From DAITMV01 sp036834985 (GTDB lineage: Bacteria > Pseudomonadota > Gammaproteobacteria > Burkholderiales > Burkholderiaceae_B): a stretch of DNA of 11,010 nt. Shown here in pieces: positions 1 through 6,999 of this stretch. Below the pieces are notes generated by a model, which had not been told where the DNA came from, did no database searches, and saw only the letters and a list, made by a program, of their open reading frames with translations. The translations under genes and the position numbers were made by a program. The DNA is taken from positions 1-11,010 of the forward strand of contig DAITMV010000090.1 in the NCBI GenBank assembly GCA_036834985.1, given 5' to 3'. Position 1 is the first letter of the stretch. Every line of letters starts with the position of its first letter.

Positions 1-418
1 CGATAAAGTTAATGATCATCAAAATGGTAAACACCACCAGACCAACCGCCAGGTTACCGCCCACCAGGAAGTGACCAAACGCTTCGATCACCTTGCCGGC
101 AGCGTCCGGGCCCTCGTGACCATGCAACAGCACAATCCGGGTGGAGGCGACGTTCAGGCTCAGGCGCAGCAGGGTTGAAATCAACAGCACCGTGGGAAAG
201 GACGCAAAATCAAGCGGGCGCAGCGTGTATAGACTGGCAATCAGCACCATCAGCGACAAGGCGATGTTAAACGAGAAGAACAAATCCAGAATCACCGGCG
301 GCAACGGGAGCATCATCATGGCCAGCACGATGATGATGAACATCGGCGCCCCCAGGCTCTTGGCCTTGGCTCCAGTCATGTTTGATTTAAACATGTCTAA
401 CGAAAATGCGGTTGCCAT
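1..418 (-). CDS. flhA: Flagellar export gate protein FlhA, N-terminal part (cut by window edge)
   Basis: FlhA is the large inner-membrane subunit of the flagellar type III export gate, where it forms a ring and helps convert proton motive force into export. Only the first 139 codons are here; the rest lies beyond the left edge. The start is ATG at 418-416. Visible family features are a short polar N-terminus (about 1-23), a first hydrophobic helix with the segment LPLPPVILDLFFSFNIALS (about 37-55), the conserved stretch LRPLDFASFPTVLLISTLLR (66-85), LSLNVASTR (87-95), and a further membrane segment near 118-139 containing GGNLAVGLVVF. This is the most conserved part of the family, so identity is secure. 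The FHIPEP signature region is off the window. It follows flhB with a 14-nt gap (419-432) and is probably co-transcribed with it. No strong Shine-Dalgarno is seen; the nearest purine run is AAGACAAAGA. Confidence 0.96.
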   Translation of the reverse strand, partial: MATAFSLDMFKSNMTGAKAKSLGAPMFIIIVLAMMMLPLPPVILDLFFSFNIALSLMVLIASLYTLRPLDFASFPTVLLISTLLRLSLNVASTRIVLLHGHEGPDAAGKVIEAFGHFLVGGNLAVGLVVFTILMIINFI

Positions 419-432
419 AGGATGTCTTTGTC

Positions 433-1590
433 TTAAAAGGTTGATTCTTCATCACTGTTGCCGTCGGCAACAGGGCCTGGGTCCATACCCGCGGGAATAT
501 CATCTGCCTCTGGCAGGTTAACCAAATGCGCCTGGCTGTTGGCCAGTGCAAACACATACGCAAGTACCTTGGCCACGGCCGTGTACAAGGCCCCAGGGAT
601 TTCCTGCTCAAGCTCCACATGGGTGTACAGGGCACGGGCCAGCGGAGGCATTTCGATCAGGGGTACTTTATGCTGTTTGGCGATTTCCCGGATTTTCAGG
701 GCGATCTCGCCCCGGCCTTTGGCCACGACCTTCGGTGCGCCGGTACCGTCTTTGTAAGACAGTGCCACCGAGAAGTGAGTCGGGTTGGTCACAACCACGT
801 CTGCGGTCGGGATGGCGGTCATCATGCGCTTGCGGGCGGCCTCGCGCTGCAACATACGAATACGGCCTTTAACATGCGGATCACCGTCGCTTTCCTTGGC
901 TTCACGTTTGAGCTCTTCCAGACTCATCCGCATGCCGTGGTAATAACGCCAGAGCTGATACGGTACATCCACGGAGACAAGCAACAAGAAGATCGACGAT
1001 AACTCAAGGGCGTCCTTCATGGTGATTTGCCCGGCGCGGGCTATGGAGGTTTCCAGCGGTAAGGCCAGCATCTGGCCAAACTCGGCCAGATGGCCCTTAA
1101 TGATCAAATATCCAAAGTAAGCCAGCACGGCGGTCTTGAGGATGGCTTTGAGCAATTCGGCCATGCCATTGCTCGAGAACATATTGGACAACCCCTTGAC
1201 AGGGTTAATTTTTGTAAAGTCGGGGGAAATTTTTGAACCCGTGAAGATAAACCCGCCCACGGCCACATTCGAGCCAATGCCCAGCACCACGACCAGCGCA
1301 AACAAAGGAACCAGAATCCACATGCTTTGGGTCAGCAGGTCAGCCCATTGCAGGCCCATCCATTTGGAATCAAAGGCCTGTTCACGGCTCAGCGTCAAGC
1401 CGCTCCTCATCAAACCGGAGCTGTGACCGATCAGTTCATCGGAGGTGGCATACAGCATGCCAATCGACCCCAATAGAATAACCCCGCCGGCCAGTTCCCT
1501 GGACCGCGGAATATTACCTTCCTCGCGAGCCTGCTGTATTCGCCGCTCCGAGGCTGGTAGTTCTTTTTCCTGATCTGATTCTTCAGCCAC
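433..1590 (-). CDS. flhB: Flagellar export switch protein FlhB
   Basis: FlhB is the membrane protein of the flagellar type III export gate that switches substrate class from rod/hook to filament proteins. I place the start at GTG (1590-1588), giving 385 residues beginning MAEESDQEK, which matches the usual family N-terminus. A TTG three codons upstream (1599) is an in-frame alternative. With the GTG start, the self-cleaving NPTH motif falls at residues 269-272, the same numbering as the N269/P270 cleavage site of Salmonella FlhB. Hydrophobic segments lie near 34-48, 90-106, 148-164 and 198-210, followed by the charged linker (about 225-255) and the cytoplasmic domain carrying NPTH and IEMPPLARALY. 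The last 35 or so residues form an acidic, proline-containing tail typical of the variable FlhB C-terminus. It lies just upstream of flhA, and a sigma-28-like promoter lies immediately before it. No strong Shine-Dalgarno is visible; the nearest purine run is CGGG about 9 nt ahead of GTG. Confidence 0.95.
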   Translation of the reverse strand: MAEESDQEKELPASERRIQQAREEGNIPRSRELAGGVILLGSIGMLYATSDELIGHSSGLMRSGLTLSREQAFDSKWMGLQWADLLTQSMWILVPLFALVVVLGIGSNVAVGGFIFTGSKISPDFTKINPVKGLSNMFSSNGMAELLKAILKTAVLAYFGYLIIKGHLAEFGQMLALPLETSIARAGQITMKDALELSSIFLLLVSVDVPYQLWRYYHGMRMSLEELKREAKESDGDPHVKGRIRMLQREAARKRMMTAIPTADVVVTNPTHFSVALSYKDGTGAPKVVAKGRGEIALKIREIAKQHKVPLIEMPPLARALYTHVELEQEIPGALYTAVAKVLAYVFALANSQAHLVNLPEADDIPAGMDPGPVADGNSDEESTF

Positions 1591-1601
1591 AATGATCAAA
1601 A

Positions 1602-1636
1602 CCCGTTGTTAACGGCTACATTATGGGTAAACTTGA
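1602..1636 (-). promoter_or_regulatory. Candidate sigma-28 (FliA) promoter for flhBA
   Basis: Read on the minus strand, TCAAGTTT (1636-1629), a 12-nt spacer, and GCCGTTAA (1616-1609) closely resemble the enterobacterial FliA consensus TAAAGTTT-N11-GCCGATAA: 7 of 8 matches in each box and a spacer one longer. Transcription would start near 1602, about a dozen nucleotides before the chosen flhB GTG and only about 3 nt before the alternative TTG, which favours the GTG. A 13-bp palindrome, CCGTT-AAC-AACGG (1615-1603), overlaps the -10 box. The resemblance is seen in the sequence; its use as a promoter is inference. Confidence 0.5.
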
Positions 1637-1654
1637 GGCTGACTTAGCAATTAA

Positions 1655-1677
1655 ATAGGGGCATAAGTCCCCTCTAT
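1655..1677. repeat. Small inverted repeat upstream of the HPt gene
   Basis: AGGGG (1657-1661) and CCCCT (1669-1673) are separated by 7 nt, and the stem can be extended by three A/T pairs if two bases bulge. It lies 13 nt before the HPt start codon and about 20 nt upstream of the sigma-28-like -35 box of the divergent flhB promoter. It could be a protein-binding operator or an mRNA hairpin near the HPt start. There is no T-run, so a terminator is unlikely. Confidence 0.35.
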
Positions 1678-1686
1678 ATCAAATCA

Positions 1687-2055
1687 ATGAATGATATGCC
1701 CGTCCTATTTGCTCCCGATCAAGCCGCCCAACGCCTGGGGAACGACCAGGAATTGCTAAAACACCTGGTACAGATTTTTCTGGAGGAGTCGCCCAACTAT
1801 GAAGGCGCCCTGACCGAAGCCATCAACCACCAAGACAACGAGCAGTTAAAACAGGCCGCACATAAAATCAAGGGGGCATCGAGCACCATCGGCGCGACCG
1901 GTTTGTCAGAAGCGGCCAAAGACCTGGAAACCCTGTGCAAACAGCACGGACAGGACCTGCCTTTGATCGCAATGGTTCATGTGGATGCGGTATCCCGGCT
2001 GTTTCAGCAAACCATCGACGCCCTGACACTGTGGCTGAATCAGTTCAGGGCGTGA
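1687..2055 (+). CDS. Stand-alone histidine phosphotransfer (HPt) domain protein
   Basis: A 122-residue protein made almost entirely of one HPt domain, the four-helix module that relays phosphate between receiver domains or from a kinase. The phosphoacceptor motif AAHKIKGASSTIGA has His59 followed by K60, K62 and G63. The upstream segment AAQRLGNDQELLKHLVQIFLEE (13-34) and the downstream LSEAAKDLETLC are typical of the family. There is no membrane segment, so it should be cytoplasmic. It is the only plus-strand gene here: it diverges from flhB (about 96 nt between starts) and converges on mcp with 7 nt between the two stop codons. No Shine-Dalgarno is visible before ATG 1687 or before the in-frame ATG at codon 4, so it may be weakly translated or leaderless. 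Its partners are unknown. Plausible ones are the CheV receiver, CheY, or a hybrid kinase encoded elsewhere; this is inference. Confidence 0.88.
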   Translation: MNDMPVLFAPDQAAQRLGNDQELLKHLVQIFLEESPNYEGALTEAINHQDNEQLKQAAHKIKGASSTIGATGLSEAAKDLETLCKQHGQDLPLIAMVHVDAVSRLFQQTIDALTLWLNQFRA

Positions 2056-2062
2056 CGGAGGG

Positions 2063-3847
2063 TCAGTCCTTGATCAATACCTCAGGCCTGAACCCCAGCC
2101 TTAAAGCGCCCCAGTGGCGGCCGTCAATATCGATGGGGACGGACAAATCATTTAACACCTCACCCGTATCGCGTCGATAAGTCTGCAGCAACCATGGGCT
2201 GGTATTGCTCGCCGCACGGCTGCCGACGGCGTCCGTGAATTTGCGTTTGTCCCGGCTGTGCAGCAAATCGATATCCGCCCGGCCAGTTAATGGTCGAGAA
2301 AATTTTGAATTGTGGGTCGGCGCGTACGCGTTACGATCAACACACAGGGCAAATACAGCCCCCTCAAGTTGATCCACCAACTGATCGTACAAGCGCTGCA
2401 AGGGTGACTCCACCGCCTGGTCATACGCGGTTTTGAACTTCTGGGGCGAAGTCTGCGGAATGGGCTGGTAGCTATCATCAAAAATATTCAAGCCCTGTTC
2501 CTTGGCTTTGATCAAGACCTCCATACATTGATCCCGAAAACGCAGTGTGGTGTTAACAACCTCTTCGTACTTGCCCTTGCCTGTCTTAAAGCGGGCCACC
2601 AACTCCTTGATGTGATCGGTGGCTTTGGACAGCTCTACGCTGGACTTTTCGGATTCACGCATTTCGTGAATCACCGCCTCAGCTGTTGATTTGATGACGC
2701 AGGCTTTGTCATGCACCATCACGTTGATCTGGTTAACGCCGTTGACTTGCTCCTTAACCTCGTCAATACGGGTTTGCATGCGGCTAAAATCCTCAACCAT
2801 TGCAGCAAAGCGGCTGGACGACTGGTGGACCGCCTGCTGACCGCTCTCGATACTTTCGTGAATTTCAAGAGTTTCACGCTGCGTGGTCGCCACCAGCCCA
2901 AGCATCACACCCGTGTTGCGGCGAATTTCACCCGTGGCCGACTTAACCCGCTCAGCCAGGCTGCGGACTTCATCAGCCACCACGGCAAAACCCCGGCCTT
3001 GCTCCCCGGCTCGGGCAGCCTCAATCGCGGCGTTTAAAGCCAACAGGTTGGTCTGATCAGAAATATCATTGATCAACTTGATAATGCTTTCAATACCCTT
3101 GCTGTTGCTCCCTAGCTCATCCACCGTTTTTTCAAAGGAAGACAGACGTTGACCAATATCCGAAATTTCTTTTTCAACCAGCAATAACTCTTCATAGGAG
3201 GATTGTGCGGTGCTTAAATGCTCGCGTGTAGCTTCGGACAATGACTCTGCATTTCGCGACACGGTGCCGATCGCTTGGGTGGACACGTCGGTTGAATCAA
3301 AAATATCTGCGGTAATTGCCCCCTGCTCACCCGCTTTTTTAGCGGCATCCCGAACCCGGCCATCCACCTGCACCGACTCCATCGACACCTGTGCGGTCAT
3401 GCGACGGATTTCATTGATCAGGGTGCGCAGGCGTTCGGAAAATGCATTGTAATGGGTGGCCAGATCACGCAATTCGTCATAGGTGACCTCCGGCATTTGT
3501 ACCGACAAATCCCCCTCACCCATGGACAACTGCTGCATCCGGTGAGCCAGCATCTTGACGGGTCGGGTGATGAGGTGGCGTAAATATAAAAATGAACCCG
3601 TAGCCGCCATTAGCACGGCAGCCAACAGGCCATAGCCGATGTATTGGAGCTGCACAATCCTGGCCTGCAGTAATTGGGGAGTAGCCGCCGCCGACAGGTC
3701 TTGCAGTTGCTTGAGCTCAAAAGTCAGAACCCCAACCCCAACCAACACCAGCAGGGTTTGTGTCAACACATTCCCTGCGATTTTTCGGCTCAATGTATTA
3801 AAAAAAAGTTGCTCTACAGTGTCGTAGACATCTCGCAAAAGTCCCAT
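2063..3847 (-). CDS. Methyl-accepting chemotaxis receptor with a C-terminal sensor-like domain
   Basis: A 594-residue chemoreceptor. Two membrane segments lie near residues 26-45 and 69-90, with only about 23 residues between them, so there is no periplasmic ligand domain. A HAMP linker follows (about 90-144, beginning LITRPVKMLAHRMQQLS). The cytoplasmic signalling hairpin comes next, with the highly conserved tip DQTNLLALNAAIEAARAG (264-281) and GRGFAVVADEVR, which binds CheA and its adaptor. After about residue 425 there is an unusual C-terminal extension of some 170 residues. Its part at 496-588 contains YAPTHNSKFSRPLTG, LLQTYRRDTGEVLNDLSVPI and HWGALRLGF. I recall this type of C-terminus from other proteobacterial receptors and infer a Cache/PAS-like cytoplasmic sensor. 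No CheR-tethering pentapeptide is seen at the C-terminus. The gene follows cheA by 85 nt, and a purine-rich stretch (GGAAAGAGAA) precedes ATG 3847. Confidence 0.93.
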   Translation of the reverse strand: MGLLRDVYDTVEQLFFNTLSRKIAGNVLTQTLLVLVGVGVLTFELKQLQDLSAAATPQLLQARIVQLQYIGYGLLAAVLMAATGSFLYLRHLITRPVKMLAHRMQQLSMGEGDLSVQMPEVTYDELRDLATHYNAFSERLRTLINEIRRMTAQVSMESVQVDGRVRDAAKKAGEQGAITADIFDSTDVSTQAIGTVSRNAESLSEATREHLSTAQSSYEELLLVEKEISDIGQRLSSFEKTVDELGSNSKGIESIIKLINDISDQTNLLALNAAIEAARAGEQGRGFAVVADEVRSLAERVKSATGEIRRNTGVMLGLVATTQRETLEIHESIESGQQAVHQSSSRFAAMVEDFSRMQTRIDEVKEQVNGVNQINVMVHDKACVIKSTAEAVIHEMRESEKSSVELSKATDHIKELVARFKTGKGKYEEVVNTTLRFRDQCMEVLIKAKEQGLNIFDDSYQPIPQTSPQKFKTAYDQAVESPLQRLYDQLVDQLEGAVFALCVDRNAYAPTHNSKFSRPLTGRADIDLLHSRDKRKFTDAVGSRAASNTSPWLLQTYRRDTGEVLNDLSVPIDIDGRHWGALRLGFRPEVLIKD

Positions 3848-3932
3848 TTGAATTTCTCTTTCCTTCGTCCTCTGAGGTTTTTCATCGCGCCTCTTATAGC
3901 TCTTTTCGAGTCTGTTTATCGTTTAAAACCAG

Positions 3933-5771
3933 TTACAAAACACCTTCCAGTATTTCGCGTAATTCCAGTACCAACACCAGCAGACCTTCGCCTGAGAGTG
4001 TTGCACCGGCGACCCCCTTGGGTTTGACACCCTCCAGTGGCTTGATCATCACTTCGTCCTGCCCCACCAAGCTATCGACAGCCAGTACGCAGGCTTTGTT
4101 GCCGCTGACCGCCAACACACCCACCTTATTGGTATTGGCACTGGTGCGGCCTATCAACTCAGCCAAATCCAATAATGGCAAGACATCGCCACGAACCACC
4201 AGTGTGGGTTTGCCGTTGACATGCTGAATGGCTTCCTGGTTGATTGGGATGATTTCGCGAACACACGACAAGGGCAAGGAGTAAGCCTGCTCTTCAAGCT
4301 TGAGCATCAGCACCGGCAAGATGGCCAGGGTCAGCGGCAGCAAAATGGTAATACGACTGCCGTGGCCCGGATCAGAATGAATCTCGATACGACCGTTCAA
4401 GCGTTGGATATTGGTTTTAACAACATCCATGCCCACGCCGCGACCGGAAATATCGGTAATTTCTGTTTTGGTTGAAAAGCCGGGCAAAAATATCAGTTGC
4501 AGGGAATCCTGCGTATTCAATTGGCCAGCCTGCTCGGCGCCAATCAGGCCCTTTTCAACGGCCTTTTGACGAATCACCTCGGGACGCATACCGCGACCAT
4601 CGTCGGAAATTTCAATCACGATGTGATCGCCGGTCTGACGGGCAGACAAATTGACCGTTCCGCGGGTCGGCTTGCCAGCACGGGCCCGGTCTTCAATCGG
4701 CTCAATACCATGATCGACGGCATTACGAACCAGGTGGACCAACGGATCGTTCAGCTCTTCAAGAATGGTTTTGTCGACTTCAGTTTCGGCACCGGCGATG
4801 ACCAGTTCAACATCTTTACCCAATTGGCGGGCCACATCACGGGCCAGACGGCTGTACTTCTGGAATACGCGACCCACCGGCTGCATCCGTGCTTTCATCA
4901 CCGCGGCCTGTAAGTCAGACACCAGCATATCGAGCTGGCCAATCACCACATCCAGGGTTTTACGGGCATCCTCATCATCACTGCCTTGCACAATCGCTTG
5001 GCGCAGGCAGTTCAGACGGTTTTTGGTCAAACCGATTTCCCCTGAGAGGTTCAGGATTTGGTCAAAGCGAGCGGTGTCTACGCGGATGGTGCTCTCTTTG
5101 GCACTTGATGCATTGCTTGCTGATTTGGGGGCGGGGCGAGACTCTGCCTTGGCACGCGTTGTCGCCGCGGCCTGACGAGATACCGCCTCGGTTGCCATTA
5201 CAGCCGCCTTGTGGGCGCGCTGGCTTTCTTTGGGTGGAGTACCAACAATCGCTGTGTACAGCCCTTCCCAGTCAAACTCTTCGCTGTGTTCTACACCATC
5301 AGAGGCGAGATCTGCCGTGACGACCTCTGGCTCTTCCTGCACATTGACCGACCCAATCAGATTACTCCACACAAAAGGCTGCCCTTCGGCGGCCAGTTCC
5401 AGTGCGGTTAATAACTCAGCCGGCGCTGGTGAGGGCTGACTGTTGTTACCCATTTCAGTAAACATTCTGCGGACTTCGCCGGTGGCGGCGAGGATGATAT
5501 CCAGCATCTCAGGTGTTAATTCCAGCTTGCCCGACCGCAGGTTATCAAACAGGTTTTCGGTTCTGTGACACAGACTGACCATGGCATGGGCCTCGAGAAA
5601 CCCCGCACCGCCTTTGATCGTGTGAAACCCCCTAAATACGGTATTGAGCAATTCGTTGTCGGACGGATTTTGCTCCAGTTCCACCAACTTGCTATCAACA
5701 TCTTCCAGAAGATCACCGGCCTCAGTCAAAAAATCGATCAACAACTCTTGTGAATCACCATAGGCGCTCAT
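3933..5771 (-). CDS. cheA: Chemotaxis histidine kinase CheA
   Basis: The kinase autophosphorylates in response to receptors and passes phosphate to CheY. It has 612 residues. P1/HPt domain: 1-105, with phosphoacceptor His50 in FHTIKGGAGFLE. A low-complexity linker (about 108-228) is rich in Ala, Ser, Glu and Pro. P3 dimerisation: about 229-295, beginning STIRVDTARFDQILNLSGE. P4 ATPase: N box HLVRNAVDHGIE (346-357), G1 box DDGRGM (390-395), F box FLPGFST (428-434), G2 box GRGVGMD (443-449). P5 CheW-like regulatory domain: about 480-612. All catalytic boxes are intact. No recognisable P2 (CheY/CheB-docking) domain is seen in the linker, which makes the protein shorter than the 654-residue E. 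coli CheA. The start ATG 5771 is preceded by GGAG about 7 nt upstream. It lies 33 nt after cheZ and 85 nt before mcp, in one probable operon. Confidence 0.97.
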   Translation of the reverse strand: MSAYGDSQELLIDFLTEAGDLLEDVDSKLVELEQNPSDNELLNTVFRGFHTIKGGAGFLEAHAMVSLCHRTENLFDNLRSGKLELTPEMLDIILAATGEVRRMFTEMGNNSQPSPAPAELLTALELAAEGQPFVWSNLIGSVNVQEEPEVVTADLASDGVEHSEEFDWEGLYTAIVGTPPKESQRAHKAAVMATEAVSRQAAATTRAKAESRPAPKSASNASSAKESTIRVDTARFDQILNLSGEIGLTKNRLNCLRQAIVQGSDDEDARKTLDVVIGQLDMLVSDLQAAVMKARMQPVGRVFQKYSRLARDVARQLGKDVELVIAGAETEVDKTILEELNDPLVHLVRNAVDHGIEPIEDRARAGKPTRGTVNLSARQTGDHIVIEISDDGRGMRPEVIRQKAVEKGLIGAEQAGQLNTQDSLQLIFLPGFSTKTEITDISGRGVGMDVVKTNIQRLNGRIEIHSDPGHGSRITILLPLTLAILPVLMLKLEEQAYSLPLSCVREIIPINQEAIQHVNGKPTLVVRGDVLPLLDLAELIGRTSANTNKVGVLAVSGNKACVLAVDSLVGQDEVMIKPLEGVKPKGVAGATLSGEGLLVLVLELREILEGVL

Positions 5772-5804
5772 CGCGTTTCTCCACCCATCTATTTCAGTGT
5801 GTTA

Positions 5805-6596
5805 TTAGAAGCCAAGGCTCTCTAGCAAGTCATCGACCTGGCCTTGATCACCACACACATCTGATCGACCCGCTGCGTCTATGGTTGGGCCTGAGAGCCA
5901 TGTCTCATCCACCTGCCCGCGACGCTCGGGTGGCGTTGTATCAAGCAGCAGTCTGACCAGCTGTTCTTCCAGATTCTGGGCCATGGTCGCGATACGATTG
6001 ACCACCTGACCTGTCAGATCATGGAAGTCCTGCGCCATCATGATGTCGGTCAGATAACTGTTGGTGGTTTGCGAGCTGGCTTGTACGGTTTTAAGGAACT
6101 GATGGGTATCCAGCGCATGAGCCTTGAACTCATCGAGCGACAGTTCCTGATTAAACAGCTTGTCCCAGGCGGCATCCAGACGCTTGGCCTTGGACTGCAC
6201 ATCATCTTGTACAACCTGAGCCTGCTCTACAGTTGACAACACTTTTTCAGCAGCCTGACCGGTCAGGTTGGCAATGTAGTTCAGGCGAGCACGCGCATCG
6301 GGCAACGCGTTGACGGCGGTTTCGACGTTTTTGTCGTAACCGAGCTGCCGCAGCGCATCGTGCAAGGTACGTGTCAACTGACCCAAACGCAAAAATACAT
6401 CGTAGTTTTCGTTCTCCGTGTCCAGCGGTTTGTCACCCGGCGCAAGGATTTCCTTGACTTGATGGTGATGCTCGACGGCCACTTCTTCAGGAGTCATCAC
6501 GTGATGCCCCTCTGACTCACTACGCTCGGACGCTATTTGATCAAACAATGCTTCTAAATCGTCTGAATCGCCACTTTTCAGTTCTACCGGCTGCAT
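5805..6596 (-). CDS. cheZ: CheY-P phosphatase CheZ
   Basis: CheZ removes phosphate from CheY-P and so ends the motor signal. The protein has 263 residues, longer than the 214 of E. coli; the extra length is mainly an acidic, His-rich N-terminus (about 1-60, including VEHHHQV). The long helical hairpin carries the active-site motif IMMAQDFHDLTGQ; Asp193 and Gln197 in DLTGQ correspond to the D143 and Q147 of E. coli CheZ that act on CheY. The C-terminal CheY-binding peptide QVDDLLESLGF is present at the very end, joined by a flexible linker (about 222-250). The start ATG 6596 has AAGGGGA about 7 nt upstream. It lies 13 nt after cheY and 33 nt before cheA, so it is probably translated from the same mRNA. 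Confidence 0.96.
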   Translation of the reverse strand: MQPVELKSGDSDDLEALFDQIASERSESEGHHVMTPEEVAVEHHHQVKEILAPGDKPLDTENENYDVFLRLGQLTRTLHDALRQLGYDKNVETAVNALPDARARLNYIANLTGQAAEKVLSTVEQAQVVQDDVQSKAKRLDAAWDKLFNQELSLDEFKAHALDTHQFLKTVQASSQTTNSYLTDIMMAQDFHDLTGQVVNRIATMAQNLEEQLVRLLLDTTPPERRGQVDETWLSGPTIDAAGRSDVCGDQGQVDDLLESLGF

Positions 6597-6609
6597 GCTG
6601 ATCCCCTTC

Positions 6610-6999
6610 TTACGCTGCCATCTTTGCGATGATTTTATTCAGCTTGTCTTCTAATGTGGCCTTGGTAAAAGGCTTTACGATGTAACCGCTAGCGCCCATT
6701 TGGGCCGCCGTTACGATGTCTTCTTTTTTTGCCTCAGCAGTCACCAGCAACACAGGCAAATGCTTGAGTGAGGGATCAGCACGAACGGACGCCAACAACT
6801 CAAAACCGTTCATGTTGGGCATGTTCAAGTCGCTGACCACAAAATTGAAACCACCAGCTTTGAGTTTGTTCAAAGCCACCGCGCCGTCTTCTGCTTCATC
6901 GGCGTTGTTATAGCCAATTTCTTTAAGCAGGTTACGAACAATGCGCCTCATCGTTGAGAAATCGTCAACGATGAGAAAGCGGATATTTTCGGGACTCAT
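6610..6999 (-). CDS. cheY: Chemotaxis response regulator CheY
   Basis: A single-domain receiver that, once phosphorylated by CheA, binds the flagellar switch. It has 129 residues, the normal family size. The key residues align with E. coli CheY without renumbering: acidic pair D12/D13, phosphoacceptor D57, T87, Y106 and K109. The stretch DDFSTMRRIVRNLLKEIGY and the segment LPVLLVTAEAKKEDI are typical. Two positions beside the active site differ from E. coli CheY: Leu at 58 (normally Trp) and Asn at 64 (Asp in E. coli). The ATG at 6999 overlaps the cheV stop by 4 nt (ATGA), with AAGGAG 5 nt upstream, which points to translational coupling. There is no DNA-binding output domain. Confidence 0.97.
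   Translation of the reverse strand: MSPENIRFLIVDDFSTMRRIVRNLLKEIGYNNADEAEDGAVALNKLKAGGFNFVVSDLNMPNMNGFELLASVRADPSLKHLPVLLVTAEAKKEDIVTAAQMGASGYIVKPFTKATLEDKLNKIIAKMAA

Noticed and set aside
1588..1599. TTG at 1599-1597 as the flhB start.
   Set aside because: It adds three residues not seen in the family, would sit almost on the predicted transcription start, and shifts the NPTH site off the usual numbering. It remains possible.
3890..3932. AACGATAA between cheA and mcp as a sigma-28 -10 box.
   Set aside because: The sequence 11-12 nt upstream has no match to the -35 box, so mcp is more simply read through from cheA.
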